This document shows, piece after piece, positions 37,862-53,066 of a DNA stretch of 64,000 nucleotides. The stretch covers positions 27,983,151 through 28,047,150 of the forward strand of contig NC_089281.1 of NCBI RefSeq assembly GCF_963678975.1. Reading direction: 5' to 3'. Under the pieces are notes generated by a model. It was not told the DNA's origin and ran no database searches. It was given only the letters and a program-made list of their open reading frames with translations. Position numbers and translations under genes: made by a program. This stretch comes from Dysidea avara. Its lineage: Eukaryota > Porifera > Demospongiae > Dictyoceratida > Dysideidae. Positions within the stretch are counted from its first letter, which is position 1, and each line of letters begins with the position of its first letter.

Positions 37862-38686
37862 TTACTGAAACATACTTTTTAATGCTTTAGCATATTTCTT
37901 GTCTGCTTCTTTTTCCTTAACATCTAACTGTTTGAGTTGCTCCACAATTGCTTTATTGTTTGGATCCAGTTCTTTAGCTCTGGAAAAATCTTTTCTTGCT
38001 AGTTCAAAGTCATTCAACTTACTATAAGCCACACCTCTTCTATATAGACACTTAACATTGTTACCATCATTGCTAAGAACCTTACTACACAGTTTGCATA
38101 CATCCTCGTAGTGTTCCCATTTTAAATGACACGCAGCAAGATTAGACAAGCAAGCAGCTTTGAGTAAGAACACATCTCGTCTCTGACCACACTCTCTGTC
38201 ATACTCAAGTGGGATTATGTACTGCAAAGCCTTGGAATATTTTCTGGCGGCTGCAGTTACTTTGGACTGTTGAAATAAACTAGTTCCAATTGTTTTGTAA
38301 TGCGTTGCTGCCTCCAGCCGTCCTTGCCAGCCTAATTTCCACACATCACTAGCCCTTGTGAAGGATAATAATTGAATTATACATACCAAGTCACTATCAC
38401 AAAGATGTTTCCACCTTTCATCATCAGTACAGTACTTCTGTAAATAAGTACAACCTATTTCAATTTGACATTTCTCATTCTTCTTCATACTACACACACA
38501 GTGCTCAATGACTTCATCAACAAAAGTGCTGCCATCTCCAATAGTAATTTGTAATACAGTTTGATTTTGGCTTGGTTGACTCTTGGCATACTGCAAACAA
38601 CTGATAGACACCAAGCTCCTTTCATTTGGAGTATACAGGCCTTCACCACATTCTAATATTTGCTTATTGTAGCACTTGGCAATCAT
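37862..38686 (-). CDS. FKBPL: FKBPL-like protein (degenerate FKBP fold plus TPR)
   Basis: FKBPL proteins are Hsp90 co-chaperones with a non-catalytic FKBP-like part and a C-terminal TPR domain. One exon of 274 residues. Residues ~1-135 are FKBP-like: the DEVIEHCVCSMKKNEKCQI segment matches the FKBP helix and loop, and LLSFTRASDVWKL matches the FKBPL boundary SFTQGRDSWEL. TPRs follow: YKTIGTSLFQQSKVTAAARK, ACLSNLAACHLKWEHYEDV, CLYRRGVAYSKLNDFELAR. The end LKSMFQ resembles the vertebrate LRKMFG. A TTTCAG precedes the start codon by a few bases, so a 5' non-coding exon is possible. Other FKBP-TPR proteins (FKBP4/5/6/8) are alternatives; absence of PPIase active-site residues favours FKBPL. Confidence 0.78.
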   Translation of the reverse strand: MIAKCYNKQILECGEGLYTPNERSLVSISCLQYAKSQPSQNQTVLQITIGDGSTFVDEVIEHCVCSMKKNEKCQIEIGCTYLQKYCTDDERWKHLCDSDLVCIIQLLSFTRASDVWKLGWQGRLEAATHYKTIGTSLFQQSKVTAAARKYSKALQYIIPLEYDRECGQRRDVFLLKAACLSNLAACHLKWEHYEDVCKLCSKVLSNDGNNVKCLYRRGVAYSKLNDFELARKDFSRAKELDPNNKAIVEQLKQLDVKEKEADKKYAKALKSMFQ

Positions 38687-38752
38687 CCTGGTCTGAAACG
38701 TTTTAGACTACTCGCGTGATCCACACTATTGTATTCTAATAATTTAGCTCAC
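38687..38752. promoter_or_regulatory. 66-bp divergent gap FKBPL / LHPP
   Basis: The two start codons are 66 bp apart on opposite strands. Contains ACTCGCGTGATCCAC and an AT-rich TATTGTATTCTAATAATTTA stretch. If transcription starts here it is shared. A 5' exon of FKBPL could instead lie within LHPP. Confidence 0.55.
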
Positions 38753-42612
<3,860 letters not shown>

Positions 42613-42685
42613 TAATTTATTATGTATCCAGTATCATCACGTTTTCCTGTGAGGTATTATCATGTGATCACGAGCGCGTGATAGA

Positions 42686-42824
42686 GTGACGTAATCTAGT
42701 CAGCAGAGGACTTGCACTTCGCTTGTCTAGAACGCCATCCTAAAGGCTATCACGTCATCTAGCACTATTTAAACCAAGGAGACAGACAAGGAATCACATT
42801 ACATTTATCGCTGCAATTTTTACA
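42686..42824 (+). promoter_or_regulatory. AS3MT-1 core promoter
   Basis: Shares two blocks with the region upstream of AS3MT-2: GTGACGTAATCTAGTCAGCAGA and, nearer the start, CTATTTAAACCAAGGAGA. TATTTAAA (42766-42773) is a TATA-like box 51 bp before the ATG. TGACGTA is CRE/AP-1-like, and a second CACGTCA half lies at 42751. Conservation between paralogues while the surrounding sequence diverges suggests function. The bases from 42613 also include the LHPP 3' end. Confidence 0.6.
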
Positions 42825-45800
42825 ATGGCTGATAGTTCGGAGAAGACACATGAACAAGTGCAGGAGTATTACGGACAACGTGTGAAGAGCACGGACCAGT
42901 TACTGACCACAGCTTGTACCGTCATCAGTGGAGAAGGCTCTGGTAAAGTAAAGGCTGCGATCAAGAACGTTCACCCGGACGTGTTGTCCAAGTGAGTTAA
43001 CCCACAATCGATTATTGATGGGTAATGCACTTTGTGTGCGTGCGCGTGCGCGTGTGTGTGTATTTGAGTCTGTGTACTGCGGTTTTCCAAGTTCTTGCAA
43101 TGCAAAGCGTCATGCGCTATACAAGCATGTACGTGCGCAGCTGTTCAACAGTGGATTTTCAGTGACAATTACTGACTCACAGGACTTCAAGGATGCCTAC
43201 ACATATAACTTGACAGCCACAGAATATTACAGGAGTTTTTAAAGAACTGCGCATACTGACACATTATTAGCGCATGACGCTTTCCATTGCAAGAGCTTGG
43301 AAAACCGCAGTAACGTCTTTATTAGGTGTGTGTAGACTATTTTATGTACCAAAATCATTGTCATGTTGATGGGACCTCATATACTAACAAGGAAATTGAC
43401 CTTTATGTTGTGCTGCCCCCCAGCTTGCTGAAGTAAAAGATATTTTTATAGGTCAATCAAACCCTACACATAGTGGGGGAATGCGTGTATATGCAGTGTT
43501 GGGGCAATTACTTTAATGTAACTCCTTACATATTAAAAACTGATTAGTTACAGTTACATGTTACCCATAAAATAAAGTAACTATAATAATTATTACATAA
43601 ACCTCAAATAGTCTGTCCAATATAGTTACAAGGAGTCGGGAGTCTAGTCTCAGGGTTACCAAGTTACTAAAAAGGAAATAATAACTGGAGCCCTGGGAAG
43701 ACAAAAAGAAAAATTGAATTGTAAAAAAGCTAGACAATTACATCAGCAGATCAACTACATCACATGATGCTGAAGCCTGAGGGTTAAATACCGTGCACAA
43801 ACAGGAAATGGCAACACAAGCTGCCTGCTGAAGTATACAACGTATTGTACTCTTCAGTAGATGGCATACATTGCTAAGTTTTGTAATGGTCACTGGCATG
43901 AACTTTTATACTTTTTCCTAAATACAGGAATAAGTGTCCGTCAGGATGGTGATAAATGCTTTATTGTCTGTTATAAGTAGACCTTTTTTCCTGACTAAGA
44001 AAGCAAATTAGATGATCTGGGCACATGAGATTCAGTGGTGGATCCAATTCTGTAAGAAACCCCCTTTTAAGTTTTGCTCAGTGGCACTCTAACTAGCTTT
44101 ATTATTGCTGTATTGTATATATCACTGTATTTGCAACTATTCAACCCTCAGCAAAACTTCACTTTTCATAAAAGTGATTGCGAGATACTCTAATAGAGCA
44201 GTCAAGTAACTACTCTAATAGAAAAATCAAAGTTACAGCTTGGTCATAACTTTCACCCTACATGCAGTTAGTTCTCTATTAAAGGTAGCCTATAGTCCTA
44301 TCTTAGAGCTTCTAAAATCTTGTCAGAAACCCCCTTTAAAATCCTAGACCTGCCACTGAGATTTCGTCTGTTTATAATTTGATATAACTGCCCCTCCCCC
44401 CACTTTAGGTATTATGGTTGTGGACTGGTATTTCCTGAACAAGTGGAGGATTGTAGAATACTAGACTTGGGGTCTGGTGCTGGCAGAGATTGTTTTGTAC
44501 TTAGTCAACTTGTTGGAGCTAACGGACATGTAACAGGAGTTGACATGACACAGGAACAGGTAATAGAATCGATGATAAATATTTGATCATTGTGATATCT
44601 GCTATGATCCTGTCATATTACAATGAGAGATTGAGTTTTGACAAAGGGTGGACTTAATGGTTCCTGTCTATAAATAAATAAACAACTTTTGACAAGATTG
44701 ATTCTTGTATTTCTAGTGTTGTTGGCACTGGATGTACTAGCATCGTTTGTTGGGTTTGCAACGAGATTTAGAAGAAGAGTACTACTCCCAGCTACCACTG
44801 TTTAAGCCTGAGCTACCACTATTTTAGCCTGCCTTGAAAGCTGAAAGACTGAACATTGCGTTAGAGAGCAACTCAGAAGAAACCAATGGGGCTCTGTTTT
44901 GTCTTACCAAAATGTTTGTGCGGAGTACAAATTCAAGTTGGCATGGTTATACATCCAAATTAATGTCAGAGGAAGAATATTATATAAAAAGTACAAATCA
45001 AATAGAGCATACACTAGTTGACAAAATACTCTTATTGAACAGTCATGTATTATACGTATCTGTCAGCTATTTGAACTATCTGGTTTTACAGTGTTCTGTT
45101 ACTACAATATATTCTTGTGTTACTAGCTGGATGTGGCCAACAAACATATCCAATACCACACTGAGAAGTTTGGCTACTCCAAGTCAAATGTTGACTTCAA
45201 GAAAGGCTTTATAGAGAATCTCAGTGATGCTGGTATTAGTGACAGCTCCTATGATATTGTGATGTGAGTAGTAGTGATGGTGTGTACCCACTGGTAACAT
45301 GTTATTGTTTGTGTAGTTCTAATTGTGTTGTGAACTTGGCTCATGATAAGTTGTCAGTTCTGAAGGGAGCCTACAATGCATTGAAAGTGAGTGTGTGTGC
45401 GTGCGTGTGTGTGTCTATAGTATTGTCAACCTACTCACCAATAGGATGGTGGTGAACTATACTTCAGTGATGTATACGTTGACAGACCAGTACCTGATGA
45501 ACTGAGAAAGAACTCAGTACTATGGGGTAGGTATTGACATTATCACTAATCCACATGGCTAGCACTGGCCATTTTACAGGTGAGTGTATATCAGGGGCAT
45601 TATACTGGAAGGATTTGGTGATGATAGCAGCTGAAGTTGGATTTGCTCCTCCAGTTGTTGTCAGTGCCACAGCCATCTCAACATGTGGCAAAGGAGCTGA
45701 AGCATTGCTTGGTATGAATTGGTACTTTTTATTTCTTCTGGTATTCATCATTGTTTCATCCTTCTTAGATGCGGTGAAGTCAGATCCCAGCATTAGTAGT

Positions 45801-46832
45801 AATCCAGAACTGTTAAAGCTGTTAGGTTTGTTTTGTATATTCCCTCATATTGTGGTATGCAATTCTGTTGTCATGACAGGCCAGCTTAGTGTTGCGTCAG
45901 TAACGTACCGCTTATTCAAAGTTCCTAAAACAGCTTTAACTTCTGATTCTCCAGTACAAGTGACCTACAAAGGTGATAGCTATTCCATATTTTGAGAAAT
46001 GGAGTTAAATGGAGTTTTATAACACGTAGGTACAATTGATGGACATGCTGAGGAATTCAAGCTAAGTTATGATCTCTCCTTGCAAGTAAGTATGCAGTGG
46101 AATTGTTTGGAAAAGGAGACCTTGAAAGTGAACACTGTGCATTTATTTAATTACTGTACAGTAGATACTCTATTATGTGGCCCTTGAAATGACTGTTTAA
46201 TTAGACAGGTATTGTTATTTAAGTAAGTGTATGTTCTATTAGAGTAGTTGAGCAAAACTTTATAATGGTCTTCAAATTTTCTGAAAATTCACAAACTGTC
46301 TGAGATCATTGGCACTCAGATAACCGAGGTTCTATTGTACATATACTTTGACTCCAGAAATCAGGATACTTTGGGACCTGAAAGAGAGCTGCTGAAAGAA
46401 AATCTGTGAAGCAGAAGTCAGAAATTTACTCCAAAAACTCTATTGGATGCATGACATGTTTATGGTCCCATTTGTATTATTATGTGTAAGTTTAATCCCA
46501 TGAAATCAGACTGCCTCTTAAATAAGGACAACTCAGCACGGTCCCAAGGTGTCCTATATAGAATGCAGCCCAGTGTATACAGTAGAGAGCAAGAATTATG
46601 TATTTGTTTTCTTTAGAAATCCATACCTGTGGTATTGCCGCAGTCAGTAGCTGAGATGTTCACAAGTGGCAGATTGAAGCAACACTTTGACATCAGCCCA
46701 ACCTCAGCAGAATCTCCTTCAACTTCTTACAAGAATCTTGACCAGTTCAACAGGGTGAACCCGTTTGAGGTCATCTCAACACCTGCACCATCAACTGGTT
46801 CTTGTTGCCAGGGCAGCAGTTGTTGTAGTTAA
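42825..46832 (+). CDS. AS3MT: Arsenite methyltransferase 1
   Basis: Transfers methyl groups from S-adenosylmethionine to trivalent arsenic. Ten exons: 42825-42991, 44409-44559, 45127-45263, 45317-45386, 45445-45526, 45580-45711, 45769-45825, 45880-45972, 46030-46085, 46617-46832; 386 residues (human 375). SAM-binding motif I is ILDLGSGAGRDCFVLSQLVG; the acidic end of strand 2 is TGVDMTQEQ. All four conserved arsenic/disulfide cysteines are present: TTACTV (human Cys32), YYGCGL (Cys61), ISNCVV (Cys156), LWGECISGALYW (Cys206). The tail SCCQGSSCCS is cysteine-rich like the human GGCCGTKKSC. Introns 3-8 are about 50-60 bp. Intron 1 carries two MITEs. Tandem paralogue at 54006; see findings for the conversion tract. 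Confidence 0.96.
43077..43310. mobile_element. Foldback MITE with TA target (AS3MT-1 intron 1)
   Basis: 234 bp; CTGCGGTTTTCCAAG at the left and CTTGGAAAACCGCAG at the right, arms ~60 bp, flanked on both sides by TA (43075-43076 and 43311-43312). TA duplication fits Tc1/mariner-type mobilisation. Absent from AS3MT-2. Confidence 0.85.
43494..43600. mobile_element. One end of a TAACTAGTTAC-type hAT MITE
   Basis: CAGTGTTGGGGCAATTACTT and GTTACAGTTACATGTTACCC match the left end of the elements at 57542 and 60807. The right end is not visible, so the copy is truncated. Confidence 0.55.
44033..44358. mobile_element. hAT-like MITE (GGATCC ends) in AS3MT-1 intron 1
   Basis: Left CAGTGGTGGATCCAATTCTG with AGAAACCCCCTTTTAA, right TCAGAAACCCCCTTTAAAAT to GACCTGCCACTG. 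The flanks share AGATT only (left before CAG, right after CTG), so the TSD is decayed or short. Contains a copy of the dispersed CTCTAATAGAG doublet at 44182-44225. Confidence 0.7.
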
Positions 46833-47680
46833 TTGCTTACAATATTTTGTTTGTGTGACAATAATTATTATAAATGTACCAGAGTGGCATTATATAAACA
46901 TGAACGCCATAATCTTGTTGTTTCCTTATACAACATGTAACTTATTGTTCAAAATAGTCTGTTTACTGTAGTATACATCGTTATACTCGGCAACATTTTG
47001 TTTTCCAAATCTTACCTCATGGCACAATGCTTGCTTTTATGTACATACTACCAATGGTACAATATTCCCATGAAGGAAACCCATGCCAGTGAATTAGCTT
47101 TCCTATATACACTAAAAATGTTCTTAGTCACTTGAAAACATGGAGTTGAGATTATGCATAAACTTGCATATAGTCCCTAAGTGTCCCTTATATAGCATGC
47201 AACCTGAGAAATCACCAAAGTGTCCTTTATACACATGCAGGTTCCAGATTTACATGTAACAATGTGTACCTCATGCATGCAATGGCTATAACAGCAGTAA
47301 CTAACTTGCTAGAGTAGTTTATTAAATTAGACAGTTTTGTAATAATAAACTCTCACCTGCACTCTGCTGCATGAGCACATGCAGCATGACCAGTCTTGCT
47401 TTGTGTTCTGTTTCTTTATTTTTGTTATTATTTTGTTAAATTCACCCTACCATTAATTTTATGGTTTCTTAAACCAACATAAAAAAACTAACTATAGCTA
47501 GCCTGCCAGCTGTATTAAACATATCTATATGTATACCCTCACTCTCTGACAAATGTTAGAAACCCAGCTTTAATTGATAGTGATCCAATGCTTTATTTTG
47601 ACTCTGTAGTCTGTATGTGTCTCATCAATTGATCTTTCTTTCAGTATTACTCCACTAACTACTGGAAAGTTTGCTGTCCC
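46833..47680. other. Intergenic after AS3MT-1
   Basis: No gene or repeat with clear ends seen. Includes the presumed 3'UTR of AS3MT-1. Confidence 0.6.
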
Positions 47681-48387
47681 CATAGGTGGATCTAGAGACA
47701 CTGTCAGGGAGGGGCAAGAAGTTTTAGTGTACAACAGTGTTTATTCCACTAAGAGGATAAATATGGAACTCTAGTAAACAAGTTATATTCATCTGTATAA
47801 CTTTATTTGGTATACCGGCTGGATGGGCTGAAGAAAATTTTTAAAGTTTGATCTAGGTTTGAATTTGGGAGCATTTTTGATAGCATTTAGTTAACAAAGT
47901 GTATGCTTTGCAAATTAGTTAGCCTATCTGAGATAAAACCTGTTTAGCTCATCTGAGATAAAACTTGTTTAGCCTATCTGAGTGTTTAGCTTATCTGAGA
48001 TAAAACCTGTTTAGCTTATCTGAGATAAAACCTGTTCGATGGTGAAGTGTACTAAATCAAAATAAGGTGTAGAAATTGATAACATTAGAATTGTGACTGT
48101 TCTATTACAGTAGGGACTAGCTACTCTATTGAGTATCTCAATCTTGGCACAAAAATTCAAACTGCCTCACTTTCTACAGTTTATAACTGTAAAGTACATT
48201 TATAGCTAACTGTTAGTGTCTTCTATTTGCCCATTAGCTTTCTGTACTTCTGAATACAGTGTGAATGCATGATACAGATTCCATGCAGTTTCTGGTATCA
48301 ATACAGTACTTTAGGTCCAAGGGGGGCAAGAGAAGGGCCAGGGGGGAAAAGCACCCCTTTGCCCCCCTCAGATCCACCTATGATATG
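47681..48387. mobile_element. hAT-like element (GGTGGATC ends) with internal minisatellite
   Basis: Left end CATAGGTGGATCTAGAG, right end GATCCACCTATGATATG; flanked by GCTGTCCC at 47673-47680 and 48388-48395, a perfect 8-bp TSD if the right end includes ATATG. Inside lie a GGGGCAAG stretch at each side and a 25-bp minisatellite (TTTAGCCTATCTGAGATAAA units) at about 47925-48037. The dispersed motif doublet is at 48093-48147. Confidence 0.75.
47925..48037. repeat. Minisatellite, ~5 units of ~25 bp
   Basis: Units read TTTAGC(C/T)(T/C)ATCTGAGATAAAAC with one shortened unit in the middle. Located inside the transposon 47681-48387. Confidence 0.85.
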
Positions 48388-48489
48388 GCTGTCCCAGTGA
48401 GTCATCTATATAGTCTGTTCCCTAGAGATTCCTCCAGGCTGTGATATATCACAGTGCGCCCGCACACACACATGTACAAAGCAGAAGTA

Positions 48490-48879
48490 TTCAGTTACCA
48501 TTCTGGCATGGTCACACCTACCAGCACTGAGACACTTGTGTGCTACTCAGGCACATGCTGTGAGTCAGCACATGCCTCCTGGGGCAGAAATAGTTGACTA
48601 TTTGTAATTCACAGGAGGCTGTACATGTCTCACAAGTAAAGGTACTGACAATCAAAGTCCCTGCTGTGTGAGAAATAGACAGTTGCAGCATTTGCTTCCT
48701 CGGTTAATCAGGTACCATAGCTACCCATTGATGTTACAACTGGGTGTGCTGCTTCATATGTGAGTAAAGTTTCTTGCTCAAAGAAACAACAAAATTAGCA
48801 ACTGGGCATAACCAGGCATTGAACCTGGAACTTTTTTTGATTACCAGGCAGGTGCTCTAGCCACTTGGCTATGGTGTCA
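48490..48879 (-). mobile_element. tRNA-derived SINE, second long copy
   Basis: On the minus strand it begins GACACCATAGCCAAGTGGCT (A-box-like), then GGTTCAATGCCTGG (B-box-like) and TTGTTGTTTCTTTGAGCAAG. The distal part shares CCTCCTGGGGCAG and ACTCAGGCAC blocks (plus-strand reading) with the copy at 7400-7842. The tRNA head has drifted. Confidence 0.75.
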
Positions 48880-49496
48880 CACAGTTACACGGTCACACTA
48901 ATAGTCACCATGCACACATACACAGAGGAAGAAAGACCTCCGTGAGAGCTGAAATTAAACCTCCTCTTGACCTGCATATATATACATATGCTTTGCTATC
49001 TCACCATTATGAACATCCTGTGATGCCACTTCTTTAACATTCATGGTTGATAGTTGTTTCTTAGTTGTACTTGAAAAAGTTTCCACAAAGTGTAGATGTA
49101 CTGACTCAGGTTCGCAGATGCTAAGTAAAATAAAAATGCAAATGGATAAATCCAATAATAGTTAGCTAATATAGACTACATACATATGCCTTGATATGTA
49201 ACTAGCTACATCATGATTATTGTGTTGATGTCATATAGGGATGGAGACCACTACATTATACAGCAAAATATGATAGTGGTTTGAAAGTTGTTTCCTTATG
49301 CAAAAAAAAGCTTTACTTATGCATGTTGGGTCTACCCAACTATAAATCCTGGTAGAGGAAGCAATTCAGTGCCAGCTTTCCATGTCTCCCATATAATGAG
49401 TGGGACTCCTACATCTTCACCTGTGTGTCATGGTGGGGTACTAGTCAAATACTTCCCCCAGGAGGATTTGCTTGTACTGACTATTCACTGTGATAT
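48880..49496. other. Intergenic
   Basis: No gene or repeat recognised beyond scattered simple sequence. Confidence 0.5.
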
Positions 49497-49503
49497 ATCA
49501 CAG

Positions 49504-50331
49504 CATAGACAATGTATGTCACATGGATTGGAAACGCCCGTATTATTTACATAGTGACGTCATGGGCTATCCTTGTTTCGCTGCGCGTAAACTTTATGGC
49601 CTCGACAGGAGGAAGATTTCGCTGTACTTGTAACCAGCAAATTAGTGTTTGTTGTTTACAGCTGGGTTAGTTACCACCTACACTAATTGGAGGCTGGACT
49701 GGGTAGGGACGCTGGAGAGCAGTAAACAATAGCGTAAGAAAATTCAGGTTCAAAGGTGAAATATGGGGTTTCAAAACGGTTGTGCAAATTTCCTGAAGAA
49801 ACAGAAAGTGTAGCATTGTTTCTTTGCTGCTGTTTACACCACTTGTAGCAGGTAGAGTGTAATAGGCTAACTAGTATTCACTGCTTCGCTGTATATTTCC
49901 ACTACTTCGATAAAACTTCAGAAAACAGGCACTACTTTGTGCTATTGTTTAGCTCAAGCTGAGCAGTACTGTAGCTTAAAATTTATTTCAATGTATCACA
50001 CATTTCTTTGGTTGTGTAAATGCGGTGACGAGAAGTTGGCTAATAGTACTGCTGTTGAATTATTAGCTAGTGCGTACCTGCCATTGTCACCTGTCGCAAA
50101 CAATATTTCTCCCAGTACCCACAGACACGCTGTGTTCTTGTTCAGTACACAACGCAACACAATAAACAATGTAAAAGGAATGTCCACGCCTACGAACCGG
50201 CCTTCAAACAAGCCAGAGAAAGCCAAACAGCCACTCAACAAGTTTCCCAATGTATTGGCGCACCGTAACTAGGATAGGAAAATAATTTAACTGGCGTTTC
50301 CAATCCAGTAGGAACGCATACATTATCTATG
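49504..50331. mobile_element. CATAGATA-family DNA transposon, copy 2
   Basis: 828 bp; left CATAGACAATGTATGTCACA, right GCATACATTATCTATG. 7-bp TSD ATCACAG at 49497-49503 and 50332-50338. Inverse-orientation partner of 24193-24985, collinear over nearly the full length. Adjoins a second element of the same end type at 50339. Confidence 0.9.
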
Positions 50332-50882
50332 ATCACAGCATAGATACAGTATACCAACAGGGATTGGAAACGGAAGTAACTCACGTGATATCTCTGTACA
50401 AACTCTCAATATGACGTAACAGACGTGAAATACCATCCGTGTCTCGAGCGCGGGTGACCGTCACCATAGATACCAGTGCAGCGCGAATTCGTTAGAAGCC
50501 ACTTTTGTGCACGTTGTAGAAGAATTACAGCCTAAGCGTTGCGACAATTGGGCTAATTACTGTTCTACTCGAGGGCGAAATTACCTGCGCGTGTTCTAGT
50601 ACACGAGTGATTTGAAACAACCATTGATGCTCACTTCTGTGGTAAGCTTAATGTACCCCAGCAGTGCTTCTAGCAGTTGTGTTATTTTGCAAGCCTACCA
50701 GTAAGAGCAGTTAGAAAAGTGTTATGTTCTCTGGTGTTTACATCGTCAGTGCCGTGTAAATAGCTTATTGAAATTACTATTCGTGTTACCATACTGGACA
50801 TTTAATAATTTTACAGTTTACACTTGTGTTATTTTGGAGGACACATCAGTAACTTTGTGTACCAATATACCATGTCATTAGT

Positions 50883-51275
50883 TACTATAGTATGTTCACG
50901 TTGAGCTGAACCCTGAAAAACAGCTAAAAATTAAAAGTGGATTTTTTCTCAACCGAGTTAACATTTCTGCCAACCAGATGATTATTGGTAACAGTAAAGG
51001 TGTCAACAACAGACACGTACGGTTTGGCTCCATTACAAGTTCGGGAAAGGGCTCTAATGGACACTGTACTTATATGGCTTCCCCGTAGGAAATGTATTGT
51101 GAAAATTTTGATTGGCCATAAATATTTGTCAAACATTTGAACAACAAGATTTTGAAATATTTTTAGCGGATCAAGCAGTACTACAAATGAGCCAAATTTC
51201 AAGATCGTGTGTAATTGCATCCATGAGTTATTAAATGTTTTTGAGGATTCAGCTCAACGTGAACGTACTATAGTA
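50883..51275. mobile_element. Foldback MITE nested in the 50339-53808 element
   Basis: TACTATAGTATGTTCACGTT followed by GAGCTGAACCCTGAAAAA at the left, with the complement at the right (GAGGATTCAGCTCAACGTGA then ACGTACTATAGTA). Arms ~45 bp. Interior not recognised. Confidence 0.8.
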
Positions 51276-51399
51276 CATTAGTAGAGTGTAACGTGAATAT
51301 TAGATTGTTCTGAAACCAATCCTACAGGAAATGGGAGGTACAAAGATGGAATCCATACCTATACACAATATTGCTGAATAACCACCATTAACACTGAAG

Positions 51400-52562
51400 A
51401 ATCTGAGAGTTGTTTACCATAAGGACAAAGAAGAACAGTGCACCGATGTGAGAAGCACAGCTCAAGACCATCAGAAACAAGTTGACATCATATTGCTTGA
51501 TTTTGCTAAAGCTTTTGACACAGTTCCACACCAGCGATTACTTACGAAATTACAATACTATATGGCATTAGGAACAATACATATAACTGGATCAAAACAT
51601 GGTTAACTGATCGGACACAATGTGTACTTCTTAATGGCAAATCCTCAACCCCAGTAACAGTTACATCAGGGGTACCACAAGGAACAGTACTTGGTCCTCT
51701 GATGTTCTTGTTGTATATTAATGACATTACCAGAAGTATTTTATCCCCACTACGGCTGTTTGCTGATGACTCCTTGTTATATAGAGTAATTGATTCCCAG
51801 AATGATGCTTCCATCCTTCAGCAAGATCTTGACAGACTATCAGAATGGGTACACATATGGCAAATTAGGTTTAATGTATCCAAATGTGTTGTAATAAGAT
51901 GCATCACCTATAATTCACAACTATTAACTGACCAACCATACCTTAACAATTACTGATAGACATACATACCTCAGAGTACTCTTGGACAAACATTTAAGAG
52001 AAACCTAAGCAGTTGTTCTACACAAGTGAAAGCAGCAGTGTATTTAGCAATGGTAAGACCACAACTGGAATATGCTTCAGTAGTATGGGACCCTATTTAT
52101 AACAGTGATGTAGCTACATAAACTTGAAAATATGCAAGGTGGGTATTTAAAGATTACAGTAGATTCAGTTCAGTTACTTCCATGCTCCAACATCTCTCCT
52201 GGCCTGAACTTAAAACTCGACGCAAGATATCCAGACTGCAGACATTTTACAAAGTACTTCATAACCAAATTCCCTTATCTATTCCATCCAAATATCTCCC
52301 AATGACCAGAGAAACCAGGCAATATCACCAGTACCATTTCATACTCCCTACAACATCTACTACAGTTTACCAAAAAGTTTTTTCTCCAGAACAGCTCAAG
52401 ACTGGAACTCGTTGCCACAACTCCTAATTGATTTAAATGACTCTGACTCTTTCTCAGTTAACATTTCTAATTATTGTAGTAATGTACATGTGTGATTTTT
52501 TTTCCTGAGCACATCAGCAGTGCTGGCTGCTCAGTAATAATAAATAAATAAATAATAAATTA
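51400..52562 (+). mobile_element. 5'-truncated non-LTR retrotransposon (LINE) with RT motifs
   Basis: Reverse transcriptase pieces: DIILLDFAKAFDTVPHQRLL, SGVPQGTVLGPLMFLLYIND and LRLFADDSLLY (the catalytic F-ADD box), which together are typical of Jockey/CR1-type LINEs. The frame is broken in several places: DFAKAFDTVP and FADDS lie in different frames, with stops after LNNY near 51954 and further shifts before 52182. It ends in an AATAAATAAATAA tail at about 52535-52562. No endonuclease domain is present. Inserted in the 50339-53808 element. Confidence 0.9.
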
Positions 52563-53066
52563 AATAAATAGATTCACTACCAATATCTTCTGGTAAATGA
52601 TACTTCCATGTTAATGTATTGACAACATGGCTTCAAGTTCACTATCTGAACACTTAGATTGTTCTGCACATACATATACTGGAATATAATTGTTGCTGAA
52701 TGTGACTTGGTAACTGGTTATATTTGTTTGTTTGCTTTTCTTCCTTTACATTTTGTTATCTTGTGTAGTGTTGCAAAATTAATGTTAGCTATTCAGTATT
52801 TGTTGTACTATTATAGCAATGAGCATGCACATTATCAGTTGGTCACTATAGCTTTAAATTGTGTTATATATAGATGGTACCAACTCTGTTGAATGTGTAG
52901 ACAAGCTGGCATGAAGGGTGCATGTGGGTTGTATGGAACCGGAGTCGTTATTATTTTTTTATTATTAAAGCTTTACAGTGGCCAGCACTGAAGGTCTGAC
53001 AGCAACATGTGCTGCAGCCTTTGGATTAACCGTGCTACCAGCTGCCGGCTGTATGGGATGTCTAAT

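Noticed and set aside
45534-45995. A 153-codon open frame as an independent gene
   Set aside because: It is AS3MT-1 exons 6-8 read together with their short introns; splicing them out restores the family alignment.
50924-51220. A 98-codon minus-strand frame
   Set aside because: Lies wholly inside the foldback MITE 50883-51275 and shows no recognisable family features.
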